The notes under the pieces: model-generated
The model's database searches: none
What the model saw: the letters and a program-made list of their open reading frames with translations, nothing else
What the model was told of the DNA's origin: nothing
Part shown: piece by piece, positions 1-12,175 of the stretch
How positions within the stretch are numbered: position 1 is the stretch's first letter
How the letters are laid out: every line of letters starts with the position of its first letter
Made by a program: the position numbers and the translations under genes
Assembly (NCBI RefSeq): GCF_021155775.2
Contig: NC_060236.1
Coordinates: forward strand, 4,145,001-4,209,000
Direction: 5' to 3'
DNA length: 64,000 nucleotides
From: Neodiprion pinetum
Taxonomy: Eukaryota > Arthropoda > Insecta > Hymenoptera > Diprionidae

Positions 1-2275
1 GATGACGATACCGTCGAAGAAACTCTCGACGTACTGAACCGGGAATAAAGCCAGTCTTATCAACGCCCCCGGTTCTGCCGGTGTCACACTCGAGTGTCTA
101 TATACTGCGCACAGTACATGATGTACAATATTAAACATGTATTTAAACTCCACCGCGTTCTTCTCCCCTGTCCGACGACCGCATTTTGTACGTAGATTCG
201 TTTAAATTCGATGATACCGGTTGCTTTAACTGCAAACGACGAGTAAAATTCATTATTTACTTCTACCCAGCAAGGCATGACGACGTATTTTTTGCCGCCA
301 GATCGGTAAAAATTCGAACAACGGGGATACGTGACTCGAATTGAATGTCATGAAAACGCACCTCTGCCGCTCCTGCGTAAAGAACATTATACGCGCAAAC
401 TTCTTTGTTTAGCCGAAATATTCATGGCGTCCCATAACTCGGTACCAATTTTTTCTTACCTCCGATTTACTCGGTACTTGAAAATCGGAGGTTTTTGAAT
501 TCATTGATAGCGCAGCTGAACTCGAAATTTGAGAATTCAAAATAGCGAATCGAAAGAATTTCCGAATTTGTATTTCAGATCCGTAATCAGTGATTATGGA
601 AACCCTCGATTTTCGAACTTCCAGTCAATCGGAAATAAGGAAAAACGTACTTACTGAATACTTAGAAGATAGCTTTGTTGCATCACGTAAAGAAATTTCA
701 CTTATACCTCACTATACTCATTTTTCATGCACTACACCGATACGAATTTACTACTATCGGCGAGTTACGGGACACCCTGTATAATTTTAGAGTCTTATAT
801 TGAATGTTCAGGTTTCACAGGGTCCCAGTAAAATTCTGACATCAGGTCACCAAGGAATTCTTACCTAAAACGCTTTCTAAGATGAATAACTTTATACATA
901 TATGCGAACAGAGCGTGATATGAGTTATAAAATCGCATTAAATTCTACGTGTGACTCGGGGAGCATCCATGAATATCTACATATACATACATATTCATGA
1001 AAATTGCGACTGAATGATAAAGAGCATTGATTGATAGCATGACTCCTGGGTCACCCTGTCGCTGAGAGTTCGGAGTGATAATATTTAAGTAATTGCGCAC
1101 AGTTGCAGTAGTCTCGTTTAAATTATAAACAAGTACTTCGTCTCTTTCGCTCGCAGACTGTTATGCGATCTTTGCACCTTTTGCAACTTCGCACAGATCG
1201 CAAGTTTACAACTGTTACCGCATAAGTAAATTAACGTTTGGCGTACATATTACGCCCTGCCGCAGCGTGAACAATTTTCCATCTTCATTGGTGGATTTGG
1301 AATACCGAAGAAATTCGTAACCAATTTTATCTGTTTTTAATTAAACTATCTAAGTTTCTCTTTTCAAGAACACATATTATTTTGCTACTATTTCAAAGAA
1401 TTTATACACTTGCGCAACAATTTTGACGTAATTTGTTTACTGTAGACGTAAGTTCGTCCGAAATTGTTTCTTATGACATAATAAAATATCTTTTTTTTTT
1501 TATCTATATGTAGAAATCATTCAATGCATTATTTAGCCTTTGAAACGGTATGCAACAACTAATTCTATTTCTAATATTTTATACTTCAAGTATTCTTTGG
1601 AATTATTATATTTCTTTTTAATCGGCAGCTGCAGGGTTCGAATATTTTAAACTGCGATTTTCTTTTTTAATAACATCTATTACGTAATAACACGCATGCA
1701 TTATCGCAATTATATTGCGTGTAAGATTAATAATTTTCCGTTTTATATTCCAATAACACAAGTGCAGATGTTTCGAGGCCGAACGATTTGTTCCATCTTA
1801 AGATACCTACAACCGGAGGCACGTTAAACACGAATGTTGAATATAATGTTTGTCTCGAAAATAATCTACACATAAATGTTTTTAAATTTATTCTTATACA
1901 TAAAAATACGTATCATTCGGATACCCCCGACGTTGAATCGAATAATCTGGGAAATAGAATAAAACGAATATAAATTGAAAAAATTCAATCAGGGTAGATT
2001 TTAATTTGCGAGGATTACGCCTGAATTGATCGAACCAGCAGTTAGTTATACATGTATAGAGTACTATACGTAAGCCTGCGATAAAACAATATACAGTTAC
2101 ATAACATTACAATCTATAATAATTTTAATGGTAATACAAGAAATAATAATGTACACGGTCATTGGTTAGTATCGAGATGTACGATGCAAATAGATAATTC
2201 CTGCTGAGTGACAGAAGTACTTTATCCAAATTTCTCCGTCGCGAGGTAATTTTATTTATATTAGAATACACTCGG
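1..2275. other. Intergenic, no gene recognised
   Basis: I see only short, non-conserved open frames here. A small hairpin is formed by ACCTCCGATTT at 458-468 and its complement at 482-492. A mariner-like terminal sequence (ending GGGACACCCTGTATA) lies at about 765-783 without a visible partner. The rest is AT-rich unique-looking DNA that presumably separates the 2.3-6.1 kb gene from a gene to the left. Confidence 0.5.
2251..2256 (-). terminator. Polyadenylation signal of the 893-aa gene
   Basis: AATAAA on the minus strand, 20 nt downstream of the stop codon at 2276. It supports the choice of last exon. Confidence 0.55.
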
Positions 2276-5200
2276 TTAGTTAGTCGCGGCGTTGCTTTCA
2301 GTCTCTTTAAGCCTTCCAACTATTTCTTCAAGTTTCCTACGTTTTACTGGCACCTTTGATTGCTGAGTGACGTTTGTCTGCTGCCTTTGGGGCAGGCTGG
2401 AAATTTGTGAATCCCTGCCCATGAACCTGTCAGCGAAGATCCGATCATTTTTCAAATTGAAACTCCGAGTACCGGAAATATTCGAAGACTATATCACGTA
2501 CGTTTTTAAATGCGGTTATATAATTTGTGATTTTTGAGTCGGTCGTACGTTAATGTTCGATCTTATCCGGCCATGTAATAAGTTTGACCAGATATTATGT
2601 ATTGCTGTGAATTGTACGAACAAACAGAAATGAGAAAATGCACAACAAACTCACCCGACACTTGGGGGCCAACGGGAAGGAGGATGGAGCATTTGGGGCT
2701 GAGGAAAAACGGTGAAAAAAATTTTAATATTAGCTAATTGGTTCGCATGTTTACTGCAAAGGGCGTTATAATATCAGCACGATGTAAGCTCAGAATAGAA
2801 GCATCGGAAAAATTCAATTTCGTTGTAGACAAATACTAGCTTCGAATGAAAAGACACATAATTATTCAACATAAGTAAAACTTACTCCGTGAGGTAACCT
2901 GGATTGTCCGATGACGGGATACCTCCAATCGGAAGGTCCGTACCAGGGCGCCGGTCCAGTGGACAGTGATTTTTGCTGCGGATAACGGTGATGATCGATG
3001 AGAATCTGCTGCTGACGACGCTGAATGATCTGACGATGTTGCTGTTGCACGTAATTATAATAGTACGGATCAAAACCGACCGGACCAGTTGCCACCGATG
3101 AAATGGCCAGAGAGTTTGCCACGGCAGCTGCGAGAAATTATAATATACCATAATATTTTTCCAAAAATTTTAAAAACGTTATCAAAGAACAAAGGCGGGC
3201 GGTGGTAAGTTCTAACTTTAACCTTTCGCTTTCTGAATGCTCAGCAATGCGTCGTAGTATTGTTTATTGTAAGCTGCTAATTCGGCCATTGTGGTGGATG
3301 GACGAATGGGAGATGTTAACGTATGCGAAGCAATGGATTTGGGGCACCTGGTAAACAAAATCACGATCTATTTACGTCTTCGTTACATCGGCTTCTGAAA
3401 TTTTTCATCTCCATCCATGATTCATGTTGGAAAACGTACCTAGCGGACAAATCCACCTGCGAAATGCTCTTCGCTCTGGTGCACGACTTAGGCCCAACTT
3501 CTGAGAGGCTGGCATCATCTTGAAGTTCGACTAAGACGGTTGCAGATCCTTTTTGAGCGGCCTTCTGACTCTTGGCTTTGGCAGTCAGCACGTCTAATTT
3601 TTTTTTTCTTACCACTCGCTTCGACGGTGCCAAGTCTACGGATTCCGCCTCTTTGATCGCGGCGATTTCTACGGGAGAATGGGGCGTCCTCTGATCCGAA
3701 GAGACCTCCAGGGTCTTAGGGATATCACTGGCTTGAACAATCTTTTCCGCGTTAATTCCGGAATCATCTTTCGTCGTCAACAATCTCCATAAATTTGAAT
3801 CAGACTGATACTGGACTGACGTTTCCTCACGAACGTCGCTTAATGATCTGGTTCTCGGAAAAATCGGGACTTCTGTAAGAGTTGAAGAGTGTTGACCTAT
3901 TACAGGCGACAAAGATTAAATCTTATAATAGCCGATCGCTCATATCAAATATTTAAAAAATGTACTCACCAACAGATTCACCCGATTTTGCTCGGTCTAA
4001 AAACTTCTTGCAACTGTTTATGAGCTCCTCACTTGCTGTCAGAATTTCGGATTTGATCGACTGCGGATGATAACAATTTAATAATGAAAGAAAAAAAATT
4101 TTTCATTTTTATAGTCAATGCTTTTCAGACCCGGTAAAATTTATACTGTAACAAATTTGAAACGTACGCTGGCGTCTTCCTTATCATCGATTCCTTCTTC
4201 AGAGAGGAAATCGCCGTGAACGATGTCCATTTTGTATATATCTTCCTGTATAGCGCGCTGTCTCATTCTGACTTCTTTGGCAAATTGTTCAAAGCTGTCC
4301 TGATTCACGGCTGAATTATCTGCACCGGCGTAATCCTCCGTAAAAACTTTACCATCGGCAGTATCTAACAAGTAATTGCTCGCAACTGTAGGTTCCAGTA
4401 ACGCATTGCAATAATTTGAACTATTTATTTTTCCCGTTGAATTTCTGCTCTTCGAAATAATACCAATAGTGGTCTTCTTCTGAATAATTTTTTCCTCCTG
4501 ATTTGAGTTGACAGCGCTGGAGTCATCAACGGAGCGAATCTCTACACTCGGAAGATCATCGCCACCGTCGAAAACTTGAGGGACTGCGTCGATTTTCGAT
4601 GACTCGCGCTTCGCAACCATAGTTTTAATGGTTGCTTCTTGAAGACTTCTATGTCGTTGTACCTTCTCCAGCAAACCGCTAGTCACGGTATTACTCCTGT
4701 TCCTCAAGTAGTCATGGGCGTTGTTGTACATAGCCTGGACGTCGAAAAAGGAATTAATATGAGAAAAACCTACGAGTATCGCAAAACGAATACAGAGCCA
4801 AGAAATAAACTACTCACCTGATAAGAATCCTGCGAGGTGTTTATGCTCGCCTGGGAAAAATTGTTCACCTTTGCGGCGGGCACTTTTACGTACTGATTGT
4901 TCACGGTCTTCAAGTAGAAGTTCTGATACTTTGGAACGGGATAGCTATTTTTTTGCACCAAATACGGGTTTTGAAACCATTTTGGTCGATACGCAGGGCC
5001 CACCAGCCCCGTGCCGAGGGATTGCTGAATTTGTCCCGAATTTTTTGCGACAATTTGACCCGCAAAATTGACGAATCCTTGTCCGGGCGGAAGAGCGGGA
5101 AAAGCGTAGCTCGCCGACGGTCTGTAGAAGTTTTTTATACTCTGCACATGACTCTGGGTGCTGAATATCTCGCTCGGTGGAAAACCGCGAAAAACGTCCG

Positions 5201-6111
5201 AAGATTCTGGAGGTATTATCTGAAACACAATCAGTCGGTATGCAATACTTGTCTTTCAGACAACAAATAATTAATCTGCACTCTACGCTATGCAGAAACG
5301 ATTTGCATGGTTACCTGGGGAGATGTTTTCAGTCTGTTTATTGGAACGTTAGGATCATTCTGGACCACGGGATTTTGGGTTATCATACTTTTGGCGGAAA
5401 ATAATTTCTCTGAAGGAATGATACTCTCGAGTTTTTGGACGTTGCAGGACCGAGACACAGGCCTAGGATAAGGAGTGTCAAGGGTTGGTGCAGCTGAACT
5501 CGTGCTGGCATTACTGCACTGGAAATAGGTACTAGAAGGAAAGAATTATGCTGAAGTAATCAGAGTTCTACGCTCTGTGCATTTTACTATTTTCCCTATA
5601 TTATTATGACTGTTGTTTTTCCTTTCATGCGAGAATGGGAAAATCTCACTTTTTATGAAATATTGGGGCATCGACGCGAACGAATCCGGTTGCGCTGTTG
5701 AATACTTCTTTGACAATTTCTTCGTTGACACCCTTGGGCGGTGGTACCATGGAAACTAGAAACCTAAGACCGTCGCTGTCGAAATCTTCGAGAAGAACGA
5801 AAAGGGTTCTGAGTAGTCTTTCGTAAGCCACGACGCCTTCCTCGGGCTGATACATGTGGAGCAGACGAGCTACGGTCCTCGTGATATTCGTGCCCTCGTA
5901 ATTCACCCTCAGAGCTGTCCACAGCGATGTGAATGCCTCCAGATCCGGCCTTATAGCGTCTATGACCTCGCCAGGGGCGTCTTTACACCGCAAATGAGAA
6001 TCAAGAATGTGAAGAGTTTCGAGGTTTTCATTGTTCTTCAGTATTTCAATAAAATGAATACCATTGTCATGCATGAATAATTTAATACTCACTAGATGCA
6101 AACATGGTCAT
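2276..6111 (-). CDS. Unrecognised 893-aa protein, 11 coding exons
   Basis: I do not recognise this protein. Coding exons in transcript order: 6111-6093, 5980-5650, 5531-5315, 5219-4818, 4734-4168, 4060-3970, 3896-3440, 3347-3223, 3127-2886, 2698-2655, 2462-2276. Every junction has GT-AG ends and the phases join to a single 2,682-nt frame. The start (ATGACCATG at 6111) was chosen because it ends in a good GTGAGT donor and joins the next exon in frame; an unspliced start at 6074 is the alternative. The N-terminal ~115 residues are helical and Leu-rich (RTVARLLHMYQPEEG, LLRTLFVLLEDFDSDGLRFL). The middle is long, Ser/Asn/Pro-rich and probably disordered. A Tyr/Gln-rich stretch (DPYYYNYVQQQHRQIIQRRQQ) follows. 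The C-terminus holds a basic, NLS-like PVKRRKLEEIVGRLKE. This suggests a nuclear or RNA-associated scaffold (inference only). An AATAAA lies 20 nt past the stop. Confidence 0.72.
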
Positions 6112-7383
6112 TCTTCCTAGGATTGGAGTATCTCGCTATATTTATTTATCTGAAAATTTAATCATAGATATATATGTACTCGAATAAAAATAAATCCACG
6201 AAATATTACAGCCTTGGTCAAGGCAGTTGATGAAAAATATTATTCAATAACAAGTTGGAATTCGATCAATAGTTTAAAATGGTATACTGATACAGATTTC
6301 TGGTTAGATACTCCTTTTCTCTACAACTTCCATCTATACTTCGTTACAATGTATGCAAAGACTCGCAGCAGATACGCGGTTAGTTGTAACAAGGCACGCG
6401 CATACACATTGTAAGCGTCTCGATATGCACAATGCGAATTAAGATCGTAAATAGGTCATAATAGACGTTTCCTATTGCCGTGGATGTTGATTATTCTAAT
6501 TACAAACACAAGTCCTAACACTTCTAAGCAGTTATAAACCACTATAATTGTGAAAATGAACAAAATCCGCTAAAAATAGGACTGCATAGCGATAGATAAT
6601 TCAGCCATTGTCAGCGACACGATTTGCCGACATCGACAGAAACGAGTTGGATATATTGTATGTTCAAAAACGTTCAAATAATGAATTACAATTGGTGAAA
6701 TAAATCGGTAAAGTACTTACGATTAAGAACGCGCTGTCGAAGTAGTTTGCGTATTTCGATGATGCACTTCGTTTCACGTAAAGTGTCTCTCGGTTAAAAA
6801 AAAATAATTCTCTCAATCCGCGAATTGTGTGCACATATGTTAATCGGACAGATATCTCGCGAATAAACAATGCTAATAGAAACAATACTAGCAAAAGACA
6901 AGCGGTTCGTATTTATTGGTGACAAATGAAGTAAGGAAATAAATAAAAAATTTCCAATAAGACGTTTGATTATTTTCAACAATAGTCTGGGCCTACGTTT
7001 TCGACTTTTCGCAACTTTGTGAATACAATGTACCCAATGTAAAATAAAAAGATAATAATAAATTTCCATGGTAATACGATCTAAATTTATTAAATAACTC
7101 TTCTTTTTTACTGTATATATGCTTCATATCAACGAACGAACAGAAATAGCAGAGCATTATTTTTAAGAAGGAAATTGACGAGACTGGAGCGAGAATGCAG
7201 CTGTCGGGCACTTTAATCCGCATGGAGCCGGGTGGAAACAATTCGCGGATTACATGTTAATACACAAGTCTGCAACAGGTTGCATTCTCAGCCGGTGTAC
7301 CGTATTTGCATAGATTACAGTTTCAATTAGCTGTAATACAATATAAAAGGGAAATAATACCGAGTCCAGTAAACAGTTCTGCA
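6112..7383. other. Intergenic between divergent genes
   Basis: This 1.3-kb AT-rich stretch separates two divergently transcribed genes, so it should hold both promoters. The only recognisable element is the TATA box near its right end. The minus-strand open frames here show no splice context or recognisable protein features. Confidence 0.5.
7342..7349 (+). promoter_or_regulatory. TATA box of the secreted Pro/Gly-rich gene
   Basis: TATAAAAG sits 42 nt upstream of the ATG at 7384. An initiator-like CCAGTA lies about 25 nt further on at 7366-7371, so the predicted 5' UTR is very short. A strong TATA box fits a tissue-specific structural secretion gene rather than a housekeeping gene. Confidence 0.6.
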
Positions 7384-10378
7384 ATGATCGGGAACCAACT
7401 ACGATCGGCTGTTGTTTTATCCACATTCCTCGCCGTAGTCGCGGGTAAATCACCCCCGCCACCTGGAGCACCATGGGCGAAATTTGTTACCAAGCCCGGT
7501 AAGTTGGGATTCTTTCTTTATCGGTCGGTCGCGTTGAACTTGTCGTCGGTAATCAGTATTCGTCGGTAACTGAAACTACACATTTTTTTCGAATATGTAA
7601 ATCACAAGCCTAAGACCGTAAATAAACTTTTGATTCCATAGGTGTGTAATCGTTCACTAGAAATAAAATGTAAGTAAGAGCAAATATTTGTCAATTTGTC
7701 CGTAAAAAAAAATTCTCAATTCACAGTATTTAGAATAACGTGTTCAGTTTTTCCTCATCCGAATCAAGATTAAAATTTATACATTTAGAGTCCATAGTAC
7801 AAGCTACCACATTTGCCTATAAATCGTTTTTCAAAACTGTTAGAAAACAAATTTGAAAATTTTTCAGTTTTATTTATACCTAAGAAATCGATTCTTGATT
7901 TTGCTTTTTCCCATACAGTCAAACATATTCTCTTTTTCTAGGAAACTCTACAATATGAATCAAGAAGAGCTGCCTTACTTTGTCCATTTAATTCAAGACG
8001 TATATTTTTCATTTCAGCTTTTGCCCGATCTTTGGGGCCTCCCCCGCTGTCAGAAGTTGAAACCATGTCAATACCGTACATCCCGAAACCGTCGCTATTT
8101 CCAAAATTCGTAGATCCGCGAATGATGATCGCAAAAAAGACAGACATGCTGAGTAAGATGTTCGGAGGATTGGGACCGGCGATGGGACCGTTTCCGGGGT
8201 TTGGTTTAGGGCCTTATGCGGGGTATGGCCTGGGCCCGTACGCAACAAACTCTGCCGGTATGTACGGATCTGAAGACATAAATATGAAGGGAACTACAGA
8301 CCTGGATTCCACATCGGACGGAATAATGAACAACGATTTGCCAATTTTGTACGCGTCCGGTTTCGGTGAAGGTGGAGAATTCAGCCCGAATATGAAATAT
8401 TCCGAAAGTCTTAACGGATTACCGACCGGAGAATTGAGCAACATAAAACGCGGGTTATTCGGACCCATGGGCCCCAAGTCGCCATTCCTTGGTCCCTTTA
8501 GCCCAGTTTCCGCACAGTCTGCTACTTCCGGCGATGCCGCATCTTATACAGACGCTAGCTCGTCATTTATAAAACGGGGATTTTCGGGTCCAAATCCTGT
8601 TAAAAACGGGGAACCCTCGAGCAGCGCAACAGAGCCACCACCTCCATATTCGAGCATGCACGTGATACCGGAAGAGGTTTCCGAAACGGGGGAAAAAGAA
8701 GTCTCCAAAGAATCTCCCTTGGACAAAATTTTCTCCGGCAGCAAGGATTCGAAAACGTCGAAAGACCTCACCAAACGGATGGTTACCGACGGTTCGGTAC
8801 CAAAGGAATATCTGCCGGGGATGTACGGACCTATGAGTCCGTTTTTCGGGACCTCGGGTCCCGCCTTCGGCCCGAGCGCCGCCTTCGGCCCGGGCGCATT
8901 CATAAGCAAGAAATCAATGTTCCTCGACACCCTCTTCAAGAATTTGGCAACCAGCACAGAGTCACCAGTGACCGACGTCCCGGTGCCAAAAAGCACGATA
9001 GTTCCGCCCGGATTTTGGTTTCCAGAAACTGTGATTCCCGATCCCGCTTCATACGACACGAAGGTGGCTACTTTCCTGGATAAACTGTTTGACTCTCTAA
9101 AACTGAACGCTTCTACAGCGGCCGGTGATTCCCCTTACGAAACGTCCATGTCGCCGGGATTCCCAGGCGCGAAAACTCGCTCCTTACCGTTCGGCTACTC
9201 CGCGGCCGGTTCTTCCGCGTACACTCGTTCCTTGCCTGCTACAGACCACGAGGCAGTGATAACGGCGAAGGACCAAATCGTCAGTTCCATCATCGGAGAG
9301 CTGAGCGTGCTGAAAGACGACATGGTCGCGACGTTCAACGACTTGATTGCTTACCAGAAAAACGCGTCGACATCTCCTCCCGGTTCCAAACCGTTCAAGC
9401 CCTTCGCACCGATTTGGCCTGGCGCAACAGCAGTCGCGGATATCGGAACACTGCCTTACAAGCGGAGAATGATAATCCTGGCGCAGGTTTTCGACATGCT
9501 AACGGAGCTACAGACGAACATTACTGCGACTGTTAACGAAGCGATCAAATCTAGTTACGAAGAAGAACCGGAACCCGCGACGACGCCTAAGCCGGAGGAT
9601 GGAGGTTTGAGCTTGGCCGTTCTTGACGCGATTCAAGCGAAGTTAAACGAGCTGGACACAATTGCGTCGACCAAACTGACGCCGAAAGGATTTTCTTCGA
9701 AATTTTCAAGAGCTCTATCCGACAGTCCAACTTCATTCTGGGTTGCTTATCCCGGAAGTGCTAACACCCGGCGAAATTCCCTCTATGAACCGGACATTCC
9801 TCGTCGTAGCGAGCAGGGTATTAATGACGATATCGTAGATACTGACTCCTTCATCCCTGGTAAGGATTCCAGGGAAATTAAAATGCAAATGCATCAAGGA
9901 TACCAAAGTCTCCCACCTGGTACCATCGAATCCATCCAAGCTGGGGGCGGATCTGTACCAGGACACGAAGGTGGCGGAGTAAAATTTCTGGTAAGACAAT
10001 TTTTGGTTATTATTTATATTTTTGTTGTCCTTAAAATATGAACTATGTATCTATTTTTGTTCGAGAATATCGGGAAATGGAATTTTCAATCACAAAAACC
10101 AAAGAGAAGAATAATTTTCGTTTAAACGCGGTAATATAATTTTATTTTCAGATCAAAATGCCGGCTAAAGATATGACGACGGTCAGCGACGTATAGAATG
10201 TTAATTCATCCAAGATTGGTCAGATAAGTATAAGTAATTATTTTAACTCTCAATGTTACAGGATGGACAGAGTGGTGGGCAAGTTTATCAAAATTATCCC
10301 GCAAAGTGGCAAGATTGGTCGAATAATATGGAAAAGGAATACCAAAACAATCGTCATCATCATCATTTTCATCACTGA
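7384..10378 (+). CDS. Secreted Pro/Gly-rich 747-aa structural protein
   Basis: Four coding exons: 7384-7498, 8018-9990, 10152-10190, 10262-10378. All phases join, giving 747 aa. The first exon encodes a signal peptide (hydrophobic AVVLSTFLAVVAG), then SPPPPGAPWAKF. The large exon is rich in Gly, Pro, Ser and Phe, with GP/FGP repeats (GFGLGPYAGYGLGPYA; FGPSAAFGPGAF), several Lys-Arg dibasic sites (KRGLFGPMGP near 8447, KRGFSGPNP near 8575) and two amphipathic helical segments (near 9250-9360 and 9440-9550). The protein ends in a His-rich tail, HHHHFHH. The third exon has a weak donor (GTATAG); if it is not spliced, translation stops at 10196 with a shorter tail. No named domain was recognised. 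A cuticle, silk, venom or eggshell-type secreted role is possible; the KR sites also allow proteolytic processing. Confidence 0.8.
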
Positions 10379-12175
10379 GATAAGTGATTAAAATACTTAT
10401 AATCGCAGCATATTCTAGTCACACGCCATAACAAAAAAAAAGAAACAAAAAAAAAAAATTTAAGAAATTAATAAGTTTTAAAGTAGTGTATAGTATAATG
10501 AAAAACAAAATGTATAGTGTACCGCATTTTAATAAAGCTTTCATTAAGTAAAAATTTTTACACTGTAACGCAAGCTTTACAAAAACAGAAATTCTAGTAT
10601 TATCTTCCTGGCAAAACGGTGGAAAATGTTTCATTATCTTTATAATATCACGAATGAAAAGGTATCAGTAACATTTGGTTATACACTATGAGTGAGTATA
10701 TATGAAATAAATATTAATGCATGACGAGTAATTAGACTTATTTACACCAAGTAACGAAAAAAAAACATTTTAGTGGGATTGGGTAACAAATATTGTCCCG
10801 ATGGTTGCTTATTCGAATAATAATCCAAAATACCAGACAGCGTACACAGGTGCAATCCTGCATCAAGTGCGTTGCTAAGTTTTTTAGAAGTCAGCAATGC
10901 ATTGCGCGCAGGATAGCATCAGTGTGCTCGATACTTCGTATATATGGACGTTGGGCATAATATATTAGTCTGTGCGATAAAACAAAGTAGGCAAAGAAAT
11001 GGTCAATGCTTAGCAAACAAATTTCTGGAACAATTCGAAATACCCAGAAGTTTCTACTAAAACAAAAATTTTCTGATACTGCATAATTTGCTGGGTCACT
11101 GTGTACTTTGTTCAATTGGCGAAAACCATGTATAAAGTCCCCATAAAGAATTTGTTTTTACTTTTTACACTATAAAATAGCTTTATATTTGTACTACATC
11201 TTCATCACCATTTTTTCTAAAGACAATGAGTATAAGTTATTGAGAATTGTTGGTGGCAGTGATTCAACAGTAAATCGAGTCTAAATGAACTCGCTAAAAT
11301 ACATGTAGTTTAGTTTGTCGATTTTTTTTTTATGTGAATTTATGTGTATGCTCCAACGAAAGTTACTTCAAATTATAACAATCAATGTAAGTAATTCACT
11401 TTAAAATTTTTTTTCAAGAATGAAATATCACGCTGTAAGCAACGACGTTAATATAACGATACGATATTCACTGTAGACCAAAAATCAACCGTTGACAATT
11501 TATTAACTTAGAAAAAGAAACTGACATTACGTAGTAACAATTCGCAATGTTGACTAGCGATTTAAAATGAACTTGATCAACTTATGATAAAATATAAAAC
11601 GATAATGCAATAAATTAAATTGTTCAGTAGAAATACTGTGTCGATTTTTAAAAAGTACTAATAAGGTAAATTTAAATAGAGTTAATACTTCTCAGCTTAC
11701 AATACATGTGTACTCCAGACTCTAGTATTAATGCTAGTCCAACTATTATATGAATACAAGCATGTAACAAATTCTACGTAATTATTCCTAATTCCTATAA
11801 TTTGTGAGATTTTGAAACAAGGAGTGAGATAAGATTCGATTGAATACAAATCTAACAGCCAAGCTCTATGCACGTAGGAATACGGAATCGTCAATTAAAT
11901 TCTGCAAACGTTATACGCACCCTTTGAGCATTTTATCATTTTCTACAAACAATATTCCCTATTTATCTACAATCTACGAAACTGTTCATAGCACAATAAA
12001 AATATATTTCTAGAATCATTTAACGATAAATTAACACATTCACGTCAGCGTATTTAAAGCTCTTGAGTATAATTATTTTCGTATCAAATATCGCAAGACA
12101 GTACACATTAAAAGTGTACCGTTACCTATCATTAGGCGATCACTGTGAAGCGAAAAATAAATATTTAAATTACTA
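10379..12175. other. Convergent intergenic and 3' UTR region
   Basis: The left part is the 3' UTR of the Pro/Gly-rich gene. The rest is AT-rich with A and T homopolymer runs and holds the 3' end of PIGO. No coding signal was recognised. Confidence 0.5.
10531..10536 (+). terminator. Polyadenylation signal of the Pro/Gly-rich gene
   Basis: AATAAA about 150 nt after the stop at 10378, in an A/T-rich 3' UTR. A second one lies near 10705. Confidence 0.5.

Noticed and set aside
8214..9059. Minus-strand open frames opposite the Pro/Gly-rich gene
   Set aside because: They mirror Gly/Pro codons of the plus-strand gene; the plus frame has signal peptide, splice phases and a polyadenylation signal.
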